64,000 bases of DNA, taken from assembly GCF_003591655.1 (NCBI RefSeq), contig NZ_QVRA01000014.1, forward strand, positions 1 to 64,000, read 5' to 3'. The position numbers were made by a program, and so were the translations under genes. Position 1 is the first letter of the stretch. Every line of letters starts with the position of its first letter. Source of the DNA: Sphingobium terrigena (lineage in GTDB: Bacteria > Pseudomonadota > Alphaproteobacteria > Sphingomonadales > Sphingomonadaceae). The notes beneath the pieces are model-generated. The model did not search any database. It was not told the origin of the DNA and worked only from the letters and a program-made list of their open reading frames with translations. This document shows positions 10,074 through 20,500 of the stretch, piece after piece.

Positions 10074-10586
10074 ATGAGCAGCTATACTACGACAGAGACG
10101 AGCACCTTTACGATCACCCATGCGCGTTATATCGCGTCGAAGGTGGCGACCGACCTTAAGCGCTTCCAGCGTTTCTATGGATCGCCAAGCGACGATCTGA
10201 TCGACCGATATGAGGGCGAGCTTGTCGGGCTGCTGAAGCACGATGCGGTCGATACGGTCGTTTACGGGTTCCAGCGAAATTCGCTCTGGACCCCTGCATC
10301 GGTGCGCTATCGCGCCACGCCGGGCGGTTCCTTGGCGACTGATGACGATCCCGGCAAAATCCGGCCCGGAATAGATATTGCGGGCGCGCATTTCACTTCT
10401 TTCCTCAGTTATTCAAATACTTGGTTAAACTTGACCCAGGCGGAGCGCGACAGCATCAAGAAGAGCTTGCCGATTCAGCGATCGACCAGCTCCGTCCCCA
10501 ATCTGGAGAGCGGGGCGTGGAGTGACGATCTCAGTTATTCGGCAGGTGGCCGCGGACTTGGGCGCAGCAGTGTGAGGACGTGGTAA
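10074..10586 (+). CDS. cap7: CBASS HORMA-domain activator
   Basis: This 170-aa protein matches bacterial HORMA domains. It begins with the helix THARYIASKVATDLKRFQRFY, continues with a YEGELVGLL helix, and has the strand run DTVVYGFQR...WTPASVRYRA. In type III CBASS the HORMA protein changes fold on binding a closure peptide from a foreign protein and then switches on the CD-NTase. The last 40 residues are low-complexity and could form the safety belt or a self-closure motif. The gene starts 10 nt after the CD-NTase. Its stop overlaps the next ATG by one base (TAATG). Confidence 0.88.
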   Translation: MSSYTTTETSTFTITHARYIASKVATDLKRFQRFYGSPSDDLIDRYEGELVGLLKHDAVDTVVYGFQRNSLWTPASVRYRATPGGSLATDDDPGKIRPGIDIAGAHFTSFLSYSNTWLNLTQAERDSIKKSLPIQRSTSSVPNLESGAWSDDLSYSAGGRGLGRSSVRTW

Positions 10587-11521
10587 TGTCAGAACGATTG
10601 ACTCTCGGCGAGCTGTTTGATCGTCGGCTGGATTTTCCCGACCTCGATGCTCGCCGCCGCCTTAACCGTCTAGTCGGCGTCGAAGAGACCAAGCAGCGTT
10701 TGACCAAGATGCTGGGCATTCTGGTCAATCCGGCGGGGCCGCGTGCCTGGGCGAAGAGATTTCATCCGGATGCGCAGGTTCTGCTCGACTATGTCGAGTG
10801 CCGCCCTCCGCTTGTCATTCTCGCGGGTGATGTGGGATCGGGTAAGACCGAGCTCGCCGAAACGATCGGGGACGCAATCGCGCGGCAGGAAGACATACCC
10901 GTTACGCTCTATCCGCTTAGTCTGTCCACCCGCGGTAGCGGCAAGGTCGGCGAAATGACACGACTGGTCTCGGCCGCGTTCGACTTGACACTCGAGGCGG
11001 CTTCTAAGCTGCAGGGCAATGGCGCCCGCGCGTCCGGCGGCGTGATCCTGCTGGTTGATGAGGCGGACGCGCTCACTCAGAGCCGCGAGGACGCACAGAT
11101 GCATCACGAGGACCGGGCCGGCGTGAACGCGTTCATCCGCGGCGTCGATCAACTCGCCGCCAAGCGCGTGCCGGCTGCGGTGATCCTTTGCACCAATCGC
11201 CTATCGGCGATCGATCCGGCTGTGCAGCGCCGCGCGGCGGAGATCTTTTCCTTTACGCGGCCTAATGCGGAGCAGCGCCGCGCTGTGCTTCAAGGCCCAC
11301 TCAACGAGGCCGGCTTGAATGCGGGTGATGTGGAGCGGATCGTCGCCGCGACCGGCGAGGATCGGAGCAACCCTGGGTTTACCTATTCCGATCTCACCCA
11401 GCGCCTAATCCCCACCCTCGTTCTGGACGCCTATCCTGATCGCGCGATCACCAGCAGTCGCGCGCTTGAACTAGCAAGGCAGATTCGACCCACCCCGCCC
11501 TTCCGCGACGGTACGGCATGA
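10586..11521 (+). CDS. cap6: CBASS TRIP13/Pch2-like AAA+ ATPase
   Basis: This 311-aa AAA+ protein has Walker A GDVGSGKT (about residue 82), Walker B VILLVDEADAL, a sensor-1 CTNRLSAID and an arginine-finger QRRAAEIF. TRIP13-like ATPases of type III CBASS unfold the HORMA protein from the CD-NTase and so hold the system off. The ATG at 10586 is preferred over an upstream GTG at 10580 because it forms TAATG with the HORMA stop and has GAGG 8 nt before it. The C-terminus is short, as in bacterial Pch2-like proteins. Confidence 0.9.
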   Translation: MSERLTLGELFDRRLDFPDLDARRRLNRLVGVEETKQRLTKMLGILVNPAGPRAWAKRFHPDAQVLLDYVECRPPLVILAGDVGSGKTELAETIGDAIARQEDIPVTLYPLSLSTRGSGKVGEMTRLVSAAFDLTLEAASKLQGNGARASGGVILLVDEADALTQSREDAQMHHEDRAGVNAFIRGVDQLAAKRVPAAVILCTNRLSAIDPAVQRRAAEIFSFTRPNAEQRRAVLQGPLNEAGLNAGDVERIVAATGEDRSNPGFTYSDLTQRLIPTLVLDAYPDRAITSSRALELARQIRPTPPFRDGTA

Positions 11522-11551
11522 TCGCCATGTTCGCGAAAACGGAACGATAGC

Positions 11552-13060
11552 GTGGTCGATGCGATTACAGCAAGTTGGCATGGCAACAACTACCAGTCGC
11601 GCGTGTTCTGGCAGAATGCCTTGAACTTGCTCGACGACACGGCCTGCGTCGTCGAGGTGACGTTTGAAGCGAATGGCCCAAAAGCCTTTGACGACGTCGT
11701 CGTAAAATATGATCCGCCCGTGCCCCGTTCCGGCCCAGACCGTATCCATGCTGACTACCATCAGGTAAAGTATCACGTCGATCGCGGCGGGCACTTCGGC
11801 TATCAGGACTTCATCGACCCAGCATTCATCGGAGCGGCTTCCTTCTCACTGCTGGAGCGCCTGCGCGATGCGCAGGCGACCGCGCCGGCTCCGTCGCTGT
11901 TCACCTTCCTGACGACGTACCGAGTATTGCCGACTGACCCGCTCGCGACGTTGATCTCGGGAAACGACCACACCCTTTTGCTCGAGCGGTTGTTCGACGG
12001 CACGACTGACCGCAGCAAGATGGGGAAAATTCGCAAGTGCTGGCGCGAGCATCTCGGCCTCGCCGATGACGAGGCGCTGCGCATGGTGTTGCGCGGGTTC
12101 CGCGTGATCGACGGCCACCGCTCGCTTGACGAGCTGCGGTCCGAAATAAATCTGAAGGCAAAAGTCGTCGGGCTGCTAACCTGCAACGCCGCCGATTCCG
12201 ATTTCCGTTACGACGAACTGGCGCGCCAGCTCAAATCGCGCCGATTGAACGCCTTCACCCGCGAGGCACTGCTGACGCTTGCCCGCGATGAAGGCCTGCT
12301 TGCGGAAGTCCGGCCTGCCGATCCGTATTTGCCAATCGCGATCCGCAGTTTCCTCGGCCCCGCCTCGGACCTTACTGGCGCATTGCCAGGGAACACGCTT
12401 CTTCTGACTGATGCGTTTCGTCAGCGGTATCTGGAGGACAGTCAGAGCTGGCAGTCGGATATTCGGCCGAGGGTCGAGGCATTCCTTGCGGTCGCTGCCA
12501 AACAATCGCGGAAGTTGTGCCTGACCCTCGATGCCCATGCCTCAATCGCCTTTCTGGCGGGCTCCGTGCTCAACGTAAAATCGGGCGTCGACGTGCATCT
12601 CATCCAAAAGGGCAGAGTTGGAGCCCGTATGTGGCGCGCCGACGACGGCTCGACGGGCGCACGTTTCGCTGAGCGCATGTCACCCCAAGGTACCGGTCGC
12701 GACATCGCCGTGCTTATGAGCGCGGCGCAGGATGTCGAGCCACAGGTGCGTCAATACATATCGAGCCATGCGCTCGATATCGGCACGTTGCTGTCATTTT
12801 CATTCGAGAGTGGCCCAGGCCAACAAAGTATCACAGGCGGCGAACATGCCACTGCGCTCGCCGAACAGGTTGCTAATGCGATTCGGCGGTCGAAGGTCGA
12901 AGACCCTAACGCGATCGTCCACGTTTTCGCGTCGGTCCCGAATGCGATGCTCTTCTTCTTCGGACAGCAGCACCAGGCTGTTGCACCGTGCATCATATAT
13001 GAGTTCGATTTCGACCGGCGCGGTAACAAAAGTTATCAACCATCGTTTCTCATGGATTGA
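11552..13060 (+). CDS. cap4: CBASS effector: Cap4-type nuclease fused to SAVED
   Basis: This 502-aa protein has an N-terminal dsDNA endonuclease domain whose acidic FDD (46-48) and HQVKYH (Gln71/Lys73) form the D...QxK active site. The C-terminal 200 residues form a SAVED sensor: a run ending in IVHVFASVPNAMLFFFGQQ and then IIYEFDF, with an earlier CLTLDAHASIAFLAGS. Cyclic oligonucleotide binding to SAVED makes Cap4 oligomerise and degrade DNA, killing the infected cell. The GTG start has GGAA upstream and lies 30 nt after the ATPase gene. Together the four genes form a complete system. Confidence 0.92.
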   Translation: MVDAITASWHGNNYQSRVFWQNALNLLDDTACVVEVTFEANGPKAFDDVVVKYDPPVPRSGPDRIHADYHQVKYHVDRGGHFGYQDFIDPAFIGAASFSLLERLRDAQATAPAPSLFTFLTTYRVLPTDPLATLISGNDHTLLLERLFDGTTDRSKMGKIRKCWREHLGLADDEALRMVLRGFRVIDGHRSLDELRSEINLKAKVVGLLTCNAADSDFRYDELARQLKSRRLNAFTREALLTLARDEGLLAEVRPADPYLPIAIRSFLGPASDLTGALPGNTLLLTDAFRQRYLEDSQSWQSDIRPRVEAFLAVAAKQSRKLCLTLDAHASIAFLAGSVLNVKSGVDVHLIQKGRVGARMWRADDGSTGARFAERMSPQGTGRDIAVLMSAAQDVEPQVRQYISSHALDIGTLLSFSFESGPGQQSITGGEHATALAEQVANAIRRSKVEDPNAIVHVFASVPNAMLFFFGQQHQAVAPCIIYEFDFDRRGNKSYQPSFLMD

Positions 13061-13215
13061 AGGTGAGCCGCGCGTTCCGCTTAGCGGAAGAGAGGTGGCC
13101 ACGTTAGTCTCCAGCTGTCCTTGTAGCTTGTCGATGGCCGCAGTCTGCTCCCGCTCTGTTACGAGATTGGCGCGGTCACAATATTTAGAAGCGGCTTACT
13201 TTGGAGGGCGTTAAG

Positions 13216-13971
13216 TTGAAGGTCCGGATCAATCTCAGTCTCGTAGACTACATTCGCACTGGCAACGCAAACACGGAGGGGTTGCTGGCAGGCGATCATC
13301 CATTGATGCCACTCGTCACTGACTACTATAATTTCTTCGCCACGAAACTTTGGAGCGACGGGCAGCCGATCGCGGAAGTGCCGATGTTCCTGTCGACGAA
13401 CGCCTTCATGATGTGGACGAGCGGCGTCCGCGTTGCGATGAGCGGGCACGAGACCGCCATCTATCCTTTGTTCCGGACGGCCTTGGAGTCTGCTTGCTAC
13501 GCGCTGCTAATCTCTCTCAAACCCGAACTGGAAGCCGTTTGGTCTGATCGGGACAAAGGCGATGCGGAGAGAAAGGCATCTCGCAGGGCGTTCGGCGGCA
13601 CGGTCGCGGACGTCGTCAAACACTTGGAAATTATGCAGGCAGGCCTGGGCACGTTCATTAGCTCGCTATACGAGGCGAGCATCGACTACGGAGCACACCC
13701 TAACACCCGCGCTATTCGTAACCATGTGCAGGTCACTCCGCCTACCGATGAGCAGAAAAGGTTTGATCAAGGCAGCATTTATCCGGGGGATTCATTTCAA
13801 GTGTTTCGTGCGCTGACCTCCGCATTGGAATATGGTCGTGGTATAGCCTTGGTGCTGGCGCACTGCTTGCCTGTTATGACGGCCGCAGTGGTCGAACCGC
13901 TGCGGCAACTCCAACTTGAGTTCGTTCGAGTGCTAGAGATGGAAACGCCTGACGAGCGCGGACATATTTAG
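13216..13971 (+). CDS. Unknown protein downstream of CBASS
   Basis: The product of about 251 aa is mostly alpha-helical and is not recognised. TTG at 13216 is chosen because GGAGG lies 8 nt upstream; an in-frame TTG at 13201 precedes that site. Notable segments are a helix ALESACYALLISL and a pattern of HETAIYPLFRTALE that recalls DUF5677-like helical proteins of phage-defence loci, although this is uncertain. It lies on the CBASS strand after a 155-nt gap, so it may be a separately expressed accessory gene. No catalytic motif is seen. Confidence 0.65.
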   Translation: MKVRINLSLVDYIRTGNANTEGLLAGDHPLMPLVTDYYNFFATKLWSDGQPIAEVPMFLSTNAFMMWTSGVRVAMSGHETAIYPLFRTALESACYALLISLKPELEAVWSDRDKGDAERKASRRAFGGTVADVVKHLEIMQAGLGTFISSLYEASIDYGAHPNTRAIRNHVQVTPPTDEQKRFDQGSIYPGDSFQVFRALTSALEYGRGIALVLAHCLPVMTAAVVEPLRQLQLEFVRVLEMETPDERGHI

Positions 13972-14252
13972 AGCTCAGATCAGCGGGCGTTGACCGCCGG
14001 TGCCATCGAAAGCTCTCGTCCGCTGCGCGACTGACGTCGTTCCTAACCTTCGTTTCGAGAGAGGGTTGAGCGGCAAGGGCTCCGACAACTGCTGAGCAGA
14101 AAATTGATTGCGAGGCTCTTGGCCATCGTACCGATGCGCCGCTTGCTCGAACACGCCGCCATCTTGTCTCTTCGACGTGTATGTCCTGGGACATGAACGT
14201 AAGTTTTATACCGCCAATCAGCGTTCGAAAGTGGTAATCCCGCCATCCACGA

Positions 14253-14555
14253 TTACGTCCATTTGCGCTTACGCGATTGATCGCCCGCTTTTTGGGTAGG
14301 CTCCGCCGCGAGCGAATGGCTGAACCGGGGCGCATTGCCGTCTTCCGGCTCTCGGCTGTCTATAATATAAGCTGGGAACGGCAGCTTCTCTATCGCGGCC
14401 GAAGTCAATAGGCGCAGGTCGTTTTCCGCCGCTGCCAGTGCGCCGGTCGTGTCGGGTTGATAGACGACGAAATGCGAATGATAATTTTCTGCCGAGCTTG
14501 AGATCGCCACACGGGGTTCGTGCTTCTCTCCGGGGTCGACTCGTAGCCGCCCCAT
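14253..14555 (-). CDS. Small hypothetical protein next to the IS110 element
   Basis: This 100-aa frame has plausible protein composition (AISSSAENYHSHFVVY, then LLTSAAIEKLPFPAYIID) and a basic C-terminus. The start has no convincing ribosome binding site. The gene begins about 100 nt from the insertion sequence, so it may be the tail of a longer gene cut by the insertion. Product unknown. Confidence 0.35.
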   Translation of the reverse strand: MGRLRVDPGEKHEPRVAISSSAENYHSHFVVYQPDTTGALAAAENDLRLLTSAAIEKLPFPAYIIDSREPEDGNAPRFSHSLAAEPTQKAGDQSRKRKWT

Positions 14556-14700
14556 GAGGGGGTAAGAGAAAGCGGCGTGGATCAGTCTTTTGGACGCCCT
14601 CGCAATGGGGCTGCTGCCGTTACGATCTCACGCCACCTTCGTTCCCGTGAGGACATCTTCCTGCCGAGGCAGAACCGTGAAACTCCTGTTTGAAATCGTG

Positions 14701-15747
14701 TCAGGCGACCGCGATCGCCGTGCCGGGCTCGCTGCCCCAGCGGAAATTGGTCCCGTCCGTCCACATGCGGTGGAGAACTACCGCCAGTCGACGCGCGACG
14801 GCGACGATGGCACTCGGCATGCCTCGGCGCTGTGCGACCTTCATCCCCCAGGCCTTGAGCCACGACCAATGCCGGCTCTGGGTCAGCAGCACCTGCGCGG
14901 CTTCATACAGCATCGTTCGCAGCATGGTGTCGCCGGACTTGGAGATGCCCCCGTCATAGTCGATCTCGCCCGACTGATGGCGTCTCGGTGTCAAACCAAC
15001 ATGCGCCCCGACCGCCCTGGAATGGACGAACCGTTGCGGTTGATCGACGGTCGCGCGATAGGTGAGCGCCACGACAGCTCCGACGCCGGGCGCGGTCGTC
15101 AACCGCTTGCAGACCGGATCATGCCGAACCGTGTCGAACAGCATCTTGTGGAGCACGGCGAACTGCTGGCGCATCACCCGCCGCACCGTCAGTAGCGGTT
15201 CGACGATCGCCGCCAGTCTCGGAAACCCCTCGACCAAGTGCCGGATCCGGGCCTCGTAACCGATCGTGCTGACGACACCGACCTTGAGGCCGAAATTGCG
15301 CAGCGTGCCCCGCATGTCGGACTCGATGTCGATCAGCTTGCGCTGGACGAGTTTGCGGCTTGTCAGCAGCATCCGTTGCTCCTGCGCGGCCAGCGTCTTC
15401 GCATGCACCGGCTTGAACGGGCCGACCCGCATCATCTGGGCAATCCCGCGGGTATCGTTGCGATCGGACTTGTTAATTTGCTGGGCCCTCAACAGCGCCT
15501 TCATGTGCCGGGTCTCGACGCAGATGACTGGGAGACCCGCCCCGGTCAGACCGTTCACCAGCCATTGCGACAACGGCCCGGCCTCGATCCCGATCCTAAC
15601 ATAGTCTTCGCCGACCGAGGTCAGTAGAACGACTATGTCATCCGGCTCGGTCGGCACCTTTTGCTCGCAAACCACCTTGCCGGCATCGTCCACCACGCAC
15701 ACCGACGTCTCCTTCACCGAGACGTCCCAACCCACGAAATGTGTCAT
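14701..15747 (-). mobile_element. IS110-family transposase gene
   Basis: This 348-aa transposase begins with the RuvC-like DEDD domain (MTHFVGWDVSVKETSVCVVD, then IGIEAGPLSQWL and a KSDRNDTRGIAQMM helix). It ends in the transposase-20 domain with LTTAPGVGAVVALTY and HVGLTPRRHQSG...GGISKSGD. The conserved serine is in GGISKSGD. IS110 elements move as circles without clear terminal inverted repeats. They use a structured bridge RNA from a non-coding end. The gene is intact, so the element may be active. Its exact ends cannot be set here. Confidence 0.93.
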
Positions 15748-16062
15748 TGCGTCTCACTTCTTCCCTCGATGCACGAGGTCAGGCTCGACCCCGATCCAGG
15801 CATCGTACGTGAAGGGGCTGCAATCTCATCCGCTGTCGAAATGCAGCCGCCGCGATACACCATCTTTCTGAAGTCTGTGATTCTGAAGCCGACATTCGGG
15901 AAAGTCCCACTTATGCAGTCACTCCGCTCTCATTTAAAACCCCTAACCTAGGCCAAAGATGCGGCATACCCTGATCGTCGTGCCATTTCGCGGTACGCTG
16001 CAACAGGCCGAGCCCACTGACCCGGACCCGAATACACCGGAGACTGCTTTATAATGTCCAGC
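15748..16062 (-). other. IS110 upstream non-coding end (possible bridge-RNA region)
   Basis: These 315 bases precede the transposase start. In IS110-group elements the left non-coding end encodes the bridge RNA that pairs with target and donor DNA, and this is the expected place. No open frame here has coding character. A 32-nt repeat shared with position 51363 lies at 15878-15909 and may mark DNA outside the element, giving an upper limit for its right end. Confidence 0.4.
15878..15909 (-). repeat. Dispersed 32-nt repeat, copy 1
   Basis: Read on the minus strand, this segment begins TGGGACTTTCCCGAATGTC and ends TTCAGAATCA. It matches copy 2 at 51363-51394 (plus strand) at 30 of 32 bases. 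The two copies lie in gene-free DNA 35 kb apart and in opposite orientation. Confidence 0.6.
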
Positions 16063-16662
16063 TCAGATATCGGGGCTAAGACAACGACCTCGTTCCCACA
16101 GCCACGCTTCAATCTCGGCAAGAGTGACCTTGCCCGAATTGCCTACACTCATGATTTTACGGCGGGTCAATGTTGCAACCCGCTCCGGAAGTAGCCGGTC
16201 GCGCTCGCCAAGGTCCGCTTCCGGCTCGATGACTAAATGTTGCAACACGTTATTGGCCCGGCCCGACAGTGCGGCACGGTTGGTTTGAATAGCTTCCTCT
16301 CGGGCACGCAACTCCTCACGTGCCATGACATCGCGCACCCGGCCGATGCTGATCCCAAATGCTGCGGCAATTTCGCGCTGTTTCATGCCTTTGGCTTTCA
16401 TGGCAATCATACGCTTTCCGCGCTCCTCTGCATCACTTGGCTTCTTTCTGGGTTGCCGTATCGCAGGGCGTTTCACCTCGATTGCGCGAACACCGTCCCA
16501 GAAGCGGATGGTGTGCAAAGACGCAGATCTGATCGCATCCATTGCCCATGTTTTCGCAGCGTCAACATCTGGCACATCGACCAGCCTCATTGATGGCTCG
16601 CCCTCGTCGGAAACCAGATAGAATGCAAACGCAGGCACAAGTTCGTCCTTCGGAAAGACCAT
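16063..16662 (-). CDS. Putative HTH DNA-binding protein
   Basis: This 199-aa protein has a central helix-turn-helix (KAKGMKQREIAAAFGISIGRVRDV, about residues 90-112) preceded by a basic linker rich in Arg and Lys. The N-terminal 60 residues (FAFYLVSDEGEPSMRLVDVPDVDAAKTWA) form a small alpha/beta domain. It probably regulates genes of the element. The first Met is used; the ribosome binding site is weak. No closer family is recognised. Confidence 0.6.
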   Translation of the reverse strand: MVFPKDELVPAFAFYLVSDEGEPSMRLVDVPDVDAAKTWAMDAIRSASLHTIRFWDGVRAIEVKRPAIRQPRKKPSDAEERGKRMIAMKAKGMKQREIAAAFGISIGRVRDVMAREELRAREEAIQTNRAALSGRANNVLQHLVIEPEADLGERDRLLPERVATLTRRKIMSVGNSGKVTLAEIEAWLWERGRCLSPDI

Positions 16663-16816
16663 GATTTTCAGACAAAATCATTCCGTCGGCAAGATTGCAA
16701 TTGCACCGCCGTACGGCGCAAAAATGCGCCGACACAAGCAAGGAATAGCAGCATATTTGCCGCAACATTCGCCCGACAATGGTTCATCTGATATTGAAAC
16801 GGCTGACAAACAAACC

Positions 16817-16987
16817 TCATTCGCACGATTTAGGCGGGACGTCCGTGCGCTTTTCTCGCTGCTGTCGCTCCTGATCAAGTTCACGGGCGATCTGACGGCC
16901 AAGGAGGCGCGCAAGTCGCAGGATGGCGGCATCCGCTTCGGCAGAAAGACTGGGAGGTGCATCTCGATTGGGCCGTTTTTTCTTCAT
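16817..16987 (-). CDS. Small basic protein of 56 aa
   Basis: This short frame starts MKKKRPNRDAPPSLSAEADA and continues as an amphipathic helix (ILRLARLLGRQIARELDQER), ending after KSCE. The composition is clearly protein-like, and the helix resembles small proteins found beside recombinase or regulator genes in proteobacterial mobile elements (recollection, not checked). It precedes the HTH gene on the same strand. The stop is at 16817 and the ATG at 16987; no strong Shine-Dalgarno site is visible. Confidence 0.5.
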   Translation of the reverse strand: MKKKRPNRDAPPSLSAEADAAILRLARLLGRQIARELDQERQQREKRTDVPPKSCE

Positions 16988-17178
16988 TGCGGCCGTGCCC
17001 AGGATTTGGAGTACGCCCAGTTATTAGAACCGTAGAACAAAGCTCGATGGAGGGCAGGAGGAAAGAAGGGGGCAAGATGATCGCGGTGGCTATGGGCGAT
17101 CGGTCCACGGTGATCATGGTGGATCAGTTTCCAGTCGGATAAACCTGTGCTATTTTTCAAAACGGAAAGGCTCTGCAG

Positions 17179-17571
17179 ATGCAGATTGTTGATCACCTCG
17201 AACAGACAGATGCGGCACACCCGCCATCGCCGCGCGCTGCCGATTGGTTTTGGCGGCCATGGTACGCCAAGCTCTACTGGGTAGCGGCGCTGCTGTACTG
17301 GATTGGCCTCGAGATCATGATAGCCATTCCGTATGACCGGGTGAATACATCCGTCGCCAACAGCATGGTGTTGCTCATCATCGTCTTCAATCCGATCACG
17401 GTCGTGGCGGTTCTTGGCTATGGATTTTTGAAAGCCAAGGTTACTTGCGGAGAATGGGTGATCGTGCCGGGGTCGGTACCGCAAAGACCGCTGGTTGATC
17501 AAACCTCTGACCCATTCGATGTGCGTTCGGGTGATTTGCATCTCCGACATATCGGCGTGATTCAGGACTGA
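17179..17571 (+). CDS. Small inner-membrane protein convergent with traG
   Basis: This 130-aa protein has two likely transmembrane helices (LYWVAALLYWIGLEIMI and a second segment around VLLIIVFNPITVVAVLGY) and a soluble tail. GGAAAGG lies 8 nt upstream of the ATG. The stop is 2 bp from the end of the convergent traG, so there is no room for a terminator between them. The role is unknown; the location suggests a transfer-linked or entry-exclusion-type function, but nothing in the sequence proves it. Confidence 0.6.
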   Translation: MQIVDHLEQTDAAHPPSPRAADWFWRPWYAKLYWVAALLYWIGLEIMIAIPYDRVNTSVANSMVLLIIVFNPITVVAVLGYGFLKAKVTCGEWVIVPGSVPQRPLVDQTSDPFDVRSGDLHLRHIGVIQD

Positions 17572-17573
17572 CA

Positions 17574-20500
17574 TCATGGATCCCGGCGCTCCTTGAAGCT
17601 GGGATCCCCGTCCGACATTCCGTTGTCGCGATCGAAAAGCAAGCGTCCCGAACTGAGGATCGACGACTGCTCCATCGACGTGATGGGGCCAGTCACATCG
17701 ACTGTACCCCGTCCTGAATCAGCCTGTCGTAAATACCGGTTACGGAGCCCATCACTACCGAGTACCCGTTCTCCCAACTCCCTGGCGAATGCCTCTTCTG
17801 GACGCCCAGAGCGAGAGGCTACTTTTTCTGCAGATGCGATCGCCTCCCGAACATCATAATTCACAATGTCGATCGATGATCGGGCAGAAACTGAAGCGCT
17901 GCCACGATCCACAAAGTCCATACCAATCTTGCCGGAGAGCGAACCGACAGCGCTACCCTTGGTGCCGCCCTTGTTATCGCTACTCTTGCCTCCCGAACCC
18001 ATCCCGCGTGTCGCTGAAGCGGTCAAGTTGCCCGATATGCTCTGACTATCCTGCGTTTGGTGCTCGGCAGATCGGGAAAGCGACCGTTGCCACCCGGTCT
18101 GCACCATGATCGCGGTAACGTCGCGCTCCAGCGTATCGGCGACCTGCGGTTTCAGCCGCCAGTCACCCCGCCGATCCATCTCGAACCCGCCGCGCAACCA
18201 GTTGGCCATGGCGGTCTGGCCCTGCGCGCCGCTGCCCAGGAAATGCTCGATCGTGTCCGGCCCCGCCTGTTTGCCGGCTTCGAACCGCGTACTCGTGTCG
18301 TTGCGCGCAGACTGGCTGAACCCTGTGCTGCTGGAGACGAGCAGATCATTATGCGCAAAACTGAACCGGGCATGCCCGCCATTGGCGATCGCGCCAAGCT
18401 GGCTTTCGTTGATCAGTCCCCCGCGCCACATTTGTGCCGCCAGTTCCGGCGTCAGGTTGAGGCCGATGTCGCCATTCTGGTCCATGGCGATCTGGCGCTT
18501 CGACATCTCCACGCCATGCTCGCGGAGCAGCGCCTGGGTACGGGTGAGCCGCTCCTTGTCGACGATGCCGGTCAGTCGCTCGTTGCGCGCGCGATCGGCG
18601 ATACCTTCTGCGCCGCCTTCAGCCATATCGACCTGGTTTCCGGCAGTGCCCGCCAGCGCGCGGATGAAAGAATCCAGACGCGCGGCTTCGCGGACCGACA
18701 CGCCAGCGGCAGCAGCGCCTTGTGCAAAACCGGCATTGTCCGCCTGGCGCCGTTGCTCACCGATCTGGGCCGAGCTGCGCACGCCATCAGGACCGATCTC
18801 GCGTTGGGCATCAAGCTTGCCCGACCGCTCAGCAAAATCATAACCGGCGGCCTCGCGCGTGCGGCCATAGACATTTGTGCCCTCGCGTGCGGCTTCCGCT
18901 GTTGCTCCGTCGGCAGTGCCGACCTGAACAGCGGCATTATAGCTTTCCAGGGCGCGCAGCACCTGCGCCTCGTTGCGCCCGGTCGAGCGCGACAACTGGC
19001 TGATCGCGCTCGATCGCGCTTCACCTGACAACGCATTGATGAACCCGATGCGCAGACTGGTTTCGGTGACCGAGAGACCCAGCATCCCTGCGGCCTCGCG
19101 CTGCCCCTGATTATGTCCGGTACGATGGGCCTGTTCCGTCGATACATTGCCGCGCTCGACCGCCGCAACCCTGTCGCCGGCATAGTCGCGTCGTCCCTCC
19201 ATCGCGCCAACCTGCGTCTGCGCGGCAGTCAGGTCATTGCGCAGCATCTGTTCCTGATCGAAGGCGTTGGCGGTGATCTTGGCAAAGGTCGGATCAGCAC
19301 TGGCCTGGGCGATCACGGTCGACGCCTTAAGCGCAGCGTCCTTTGCATCATAGCCGCTGCGTTCAAAATGCCGCTGCGCGCCCGACTGCATCATCTCATA
19401 GGCTTGGCTGTCGCCGAACGCCTTCCACTGCACCATATTCTGCGCGAAGGCGGCAAAAGCGCGTTCGCCGCCCTGGCCTTCGCCGAAGTAGCTCGTGCCT
19501 AGCTTGCGAAGTGCGTCCCCTTGCGCAAAATTGTGGATGGCAGAGGTCGCTGCATTGGCGCGGATCGCGCTGGCCGTGGCAGGATCGTTCAAATCCCGCC
19601 CGACCAGGGCAGGGGAGAGCCCGCCCAGTTCCCGCGCGGCATCGGCCCGACCCAGCCCGAACGCCGCCGTTCCGGTCGCGCCGCCGCCATGTTCTCCGAT
19701 GACCGACCCGGCCGACGCAAAGGCGCGATCGAGCCCAAAACTGCTGCGTTCGCCAAAATCGCCGAACCCCGACGAGGTGGAGCGCCGCGCCATCGTGCCA
19801 CCGGCCGATGCCTGCGCTTCGAGTGCAGAGGCATAGCCCTCGCTGGTCCCGATGGTTGCCGCCGCCATGCTGCCCTGACCCTGGACGCCGAGCATGCCCG
19901 ACGTGAACGCAGTGAACATATTGCCAGAGAAGCGGAACACGGTGAACACGAATGCGCCCGCCAGGCCCGCGGCTGCGGTTCGGAACGAGCCGAAGATGGC
20001 GAGCGCCTTCATCGCGGCTGATGGTGCCAGGATCCAGCTATCGGCCGCGACATTGGTCGCGCGCAATTCGGCCAGCACATCCATCGCCCGGCCAAGGGTG
20101 AGCTGGTAAATGCCCGCATCGATCACGCCCCAGAGCGCGACGAACACGAACAGGCCCAGCGCGAAGCTTGCGACCCGCAGGTTGATCGGCGTCAGGATGA
20201 ACAGCAGCGCGATCGGCATCATCATGAGCATGATCGCGAACACCGAAGCCCGGATGGTCGGCATCCACTCATTGGCAGTGGAAAGCGTGGCAAGTCCATT
20301 GGACTCGATCGCCCGGTTCGCCATTACCCGCGCCGTGGCTGCAGGCGAATCTTCGAACAAGACATCGCCGACCGTCTGACCGAGCAGAATGTTGGTGAGG
20401 AACGTCTGCCGGCTCATGGATTGGCCCAGCATCATGTCGCCCAGCGCATCGATCTGCTGGCGGCAGCGATCGCGCTGGCTCGCCTGGCTTACATCGAACC

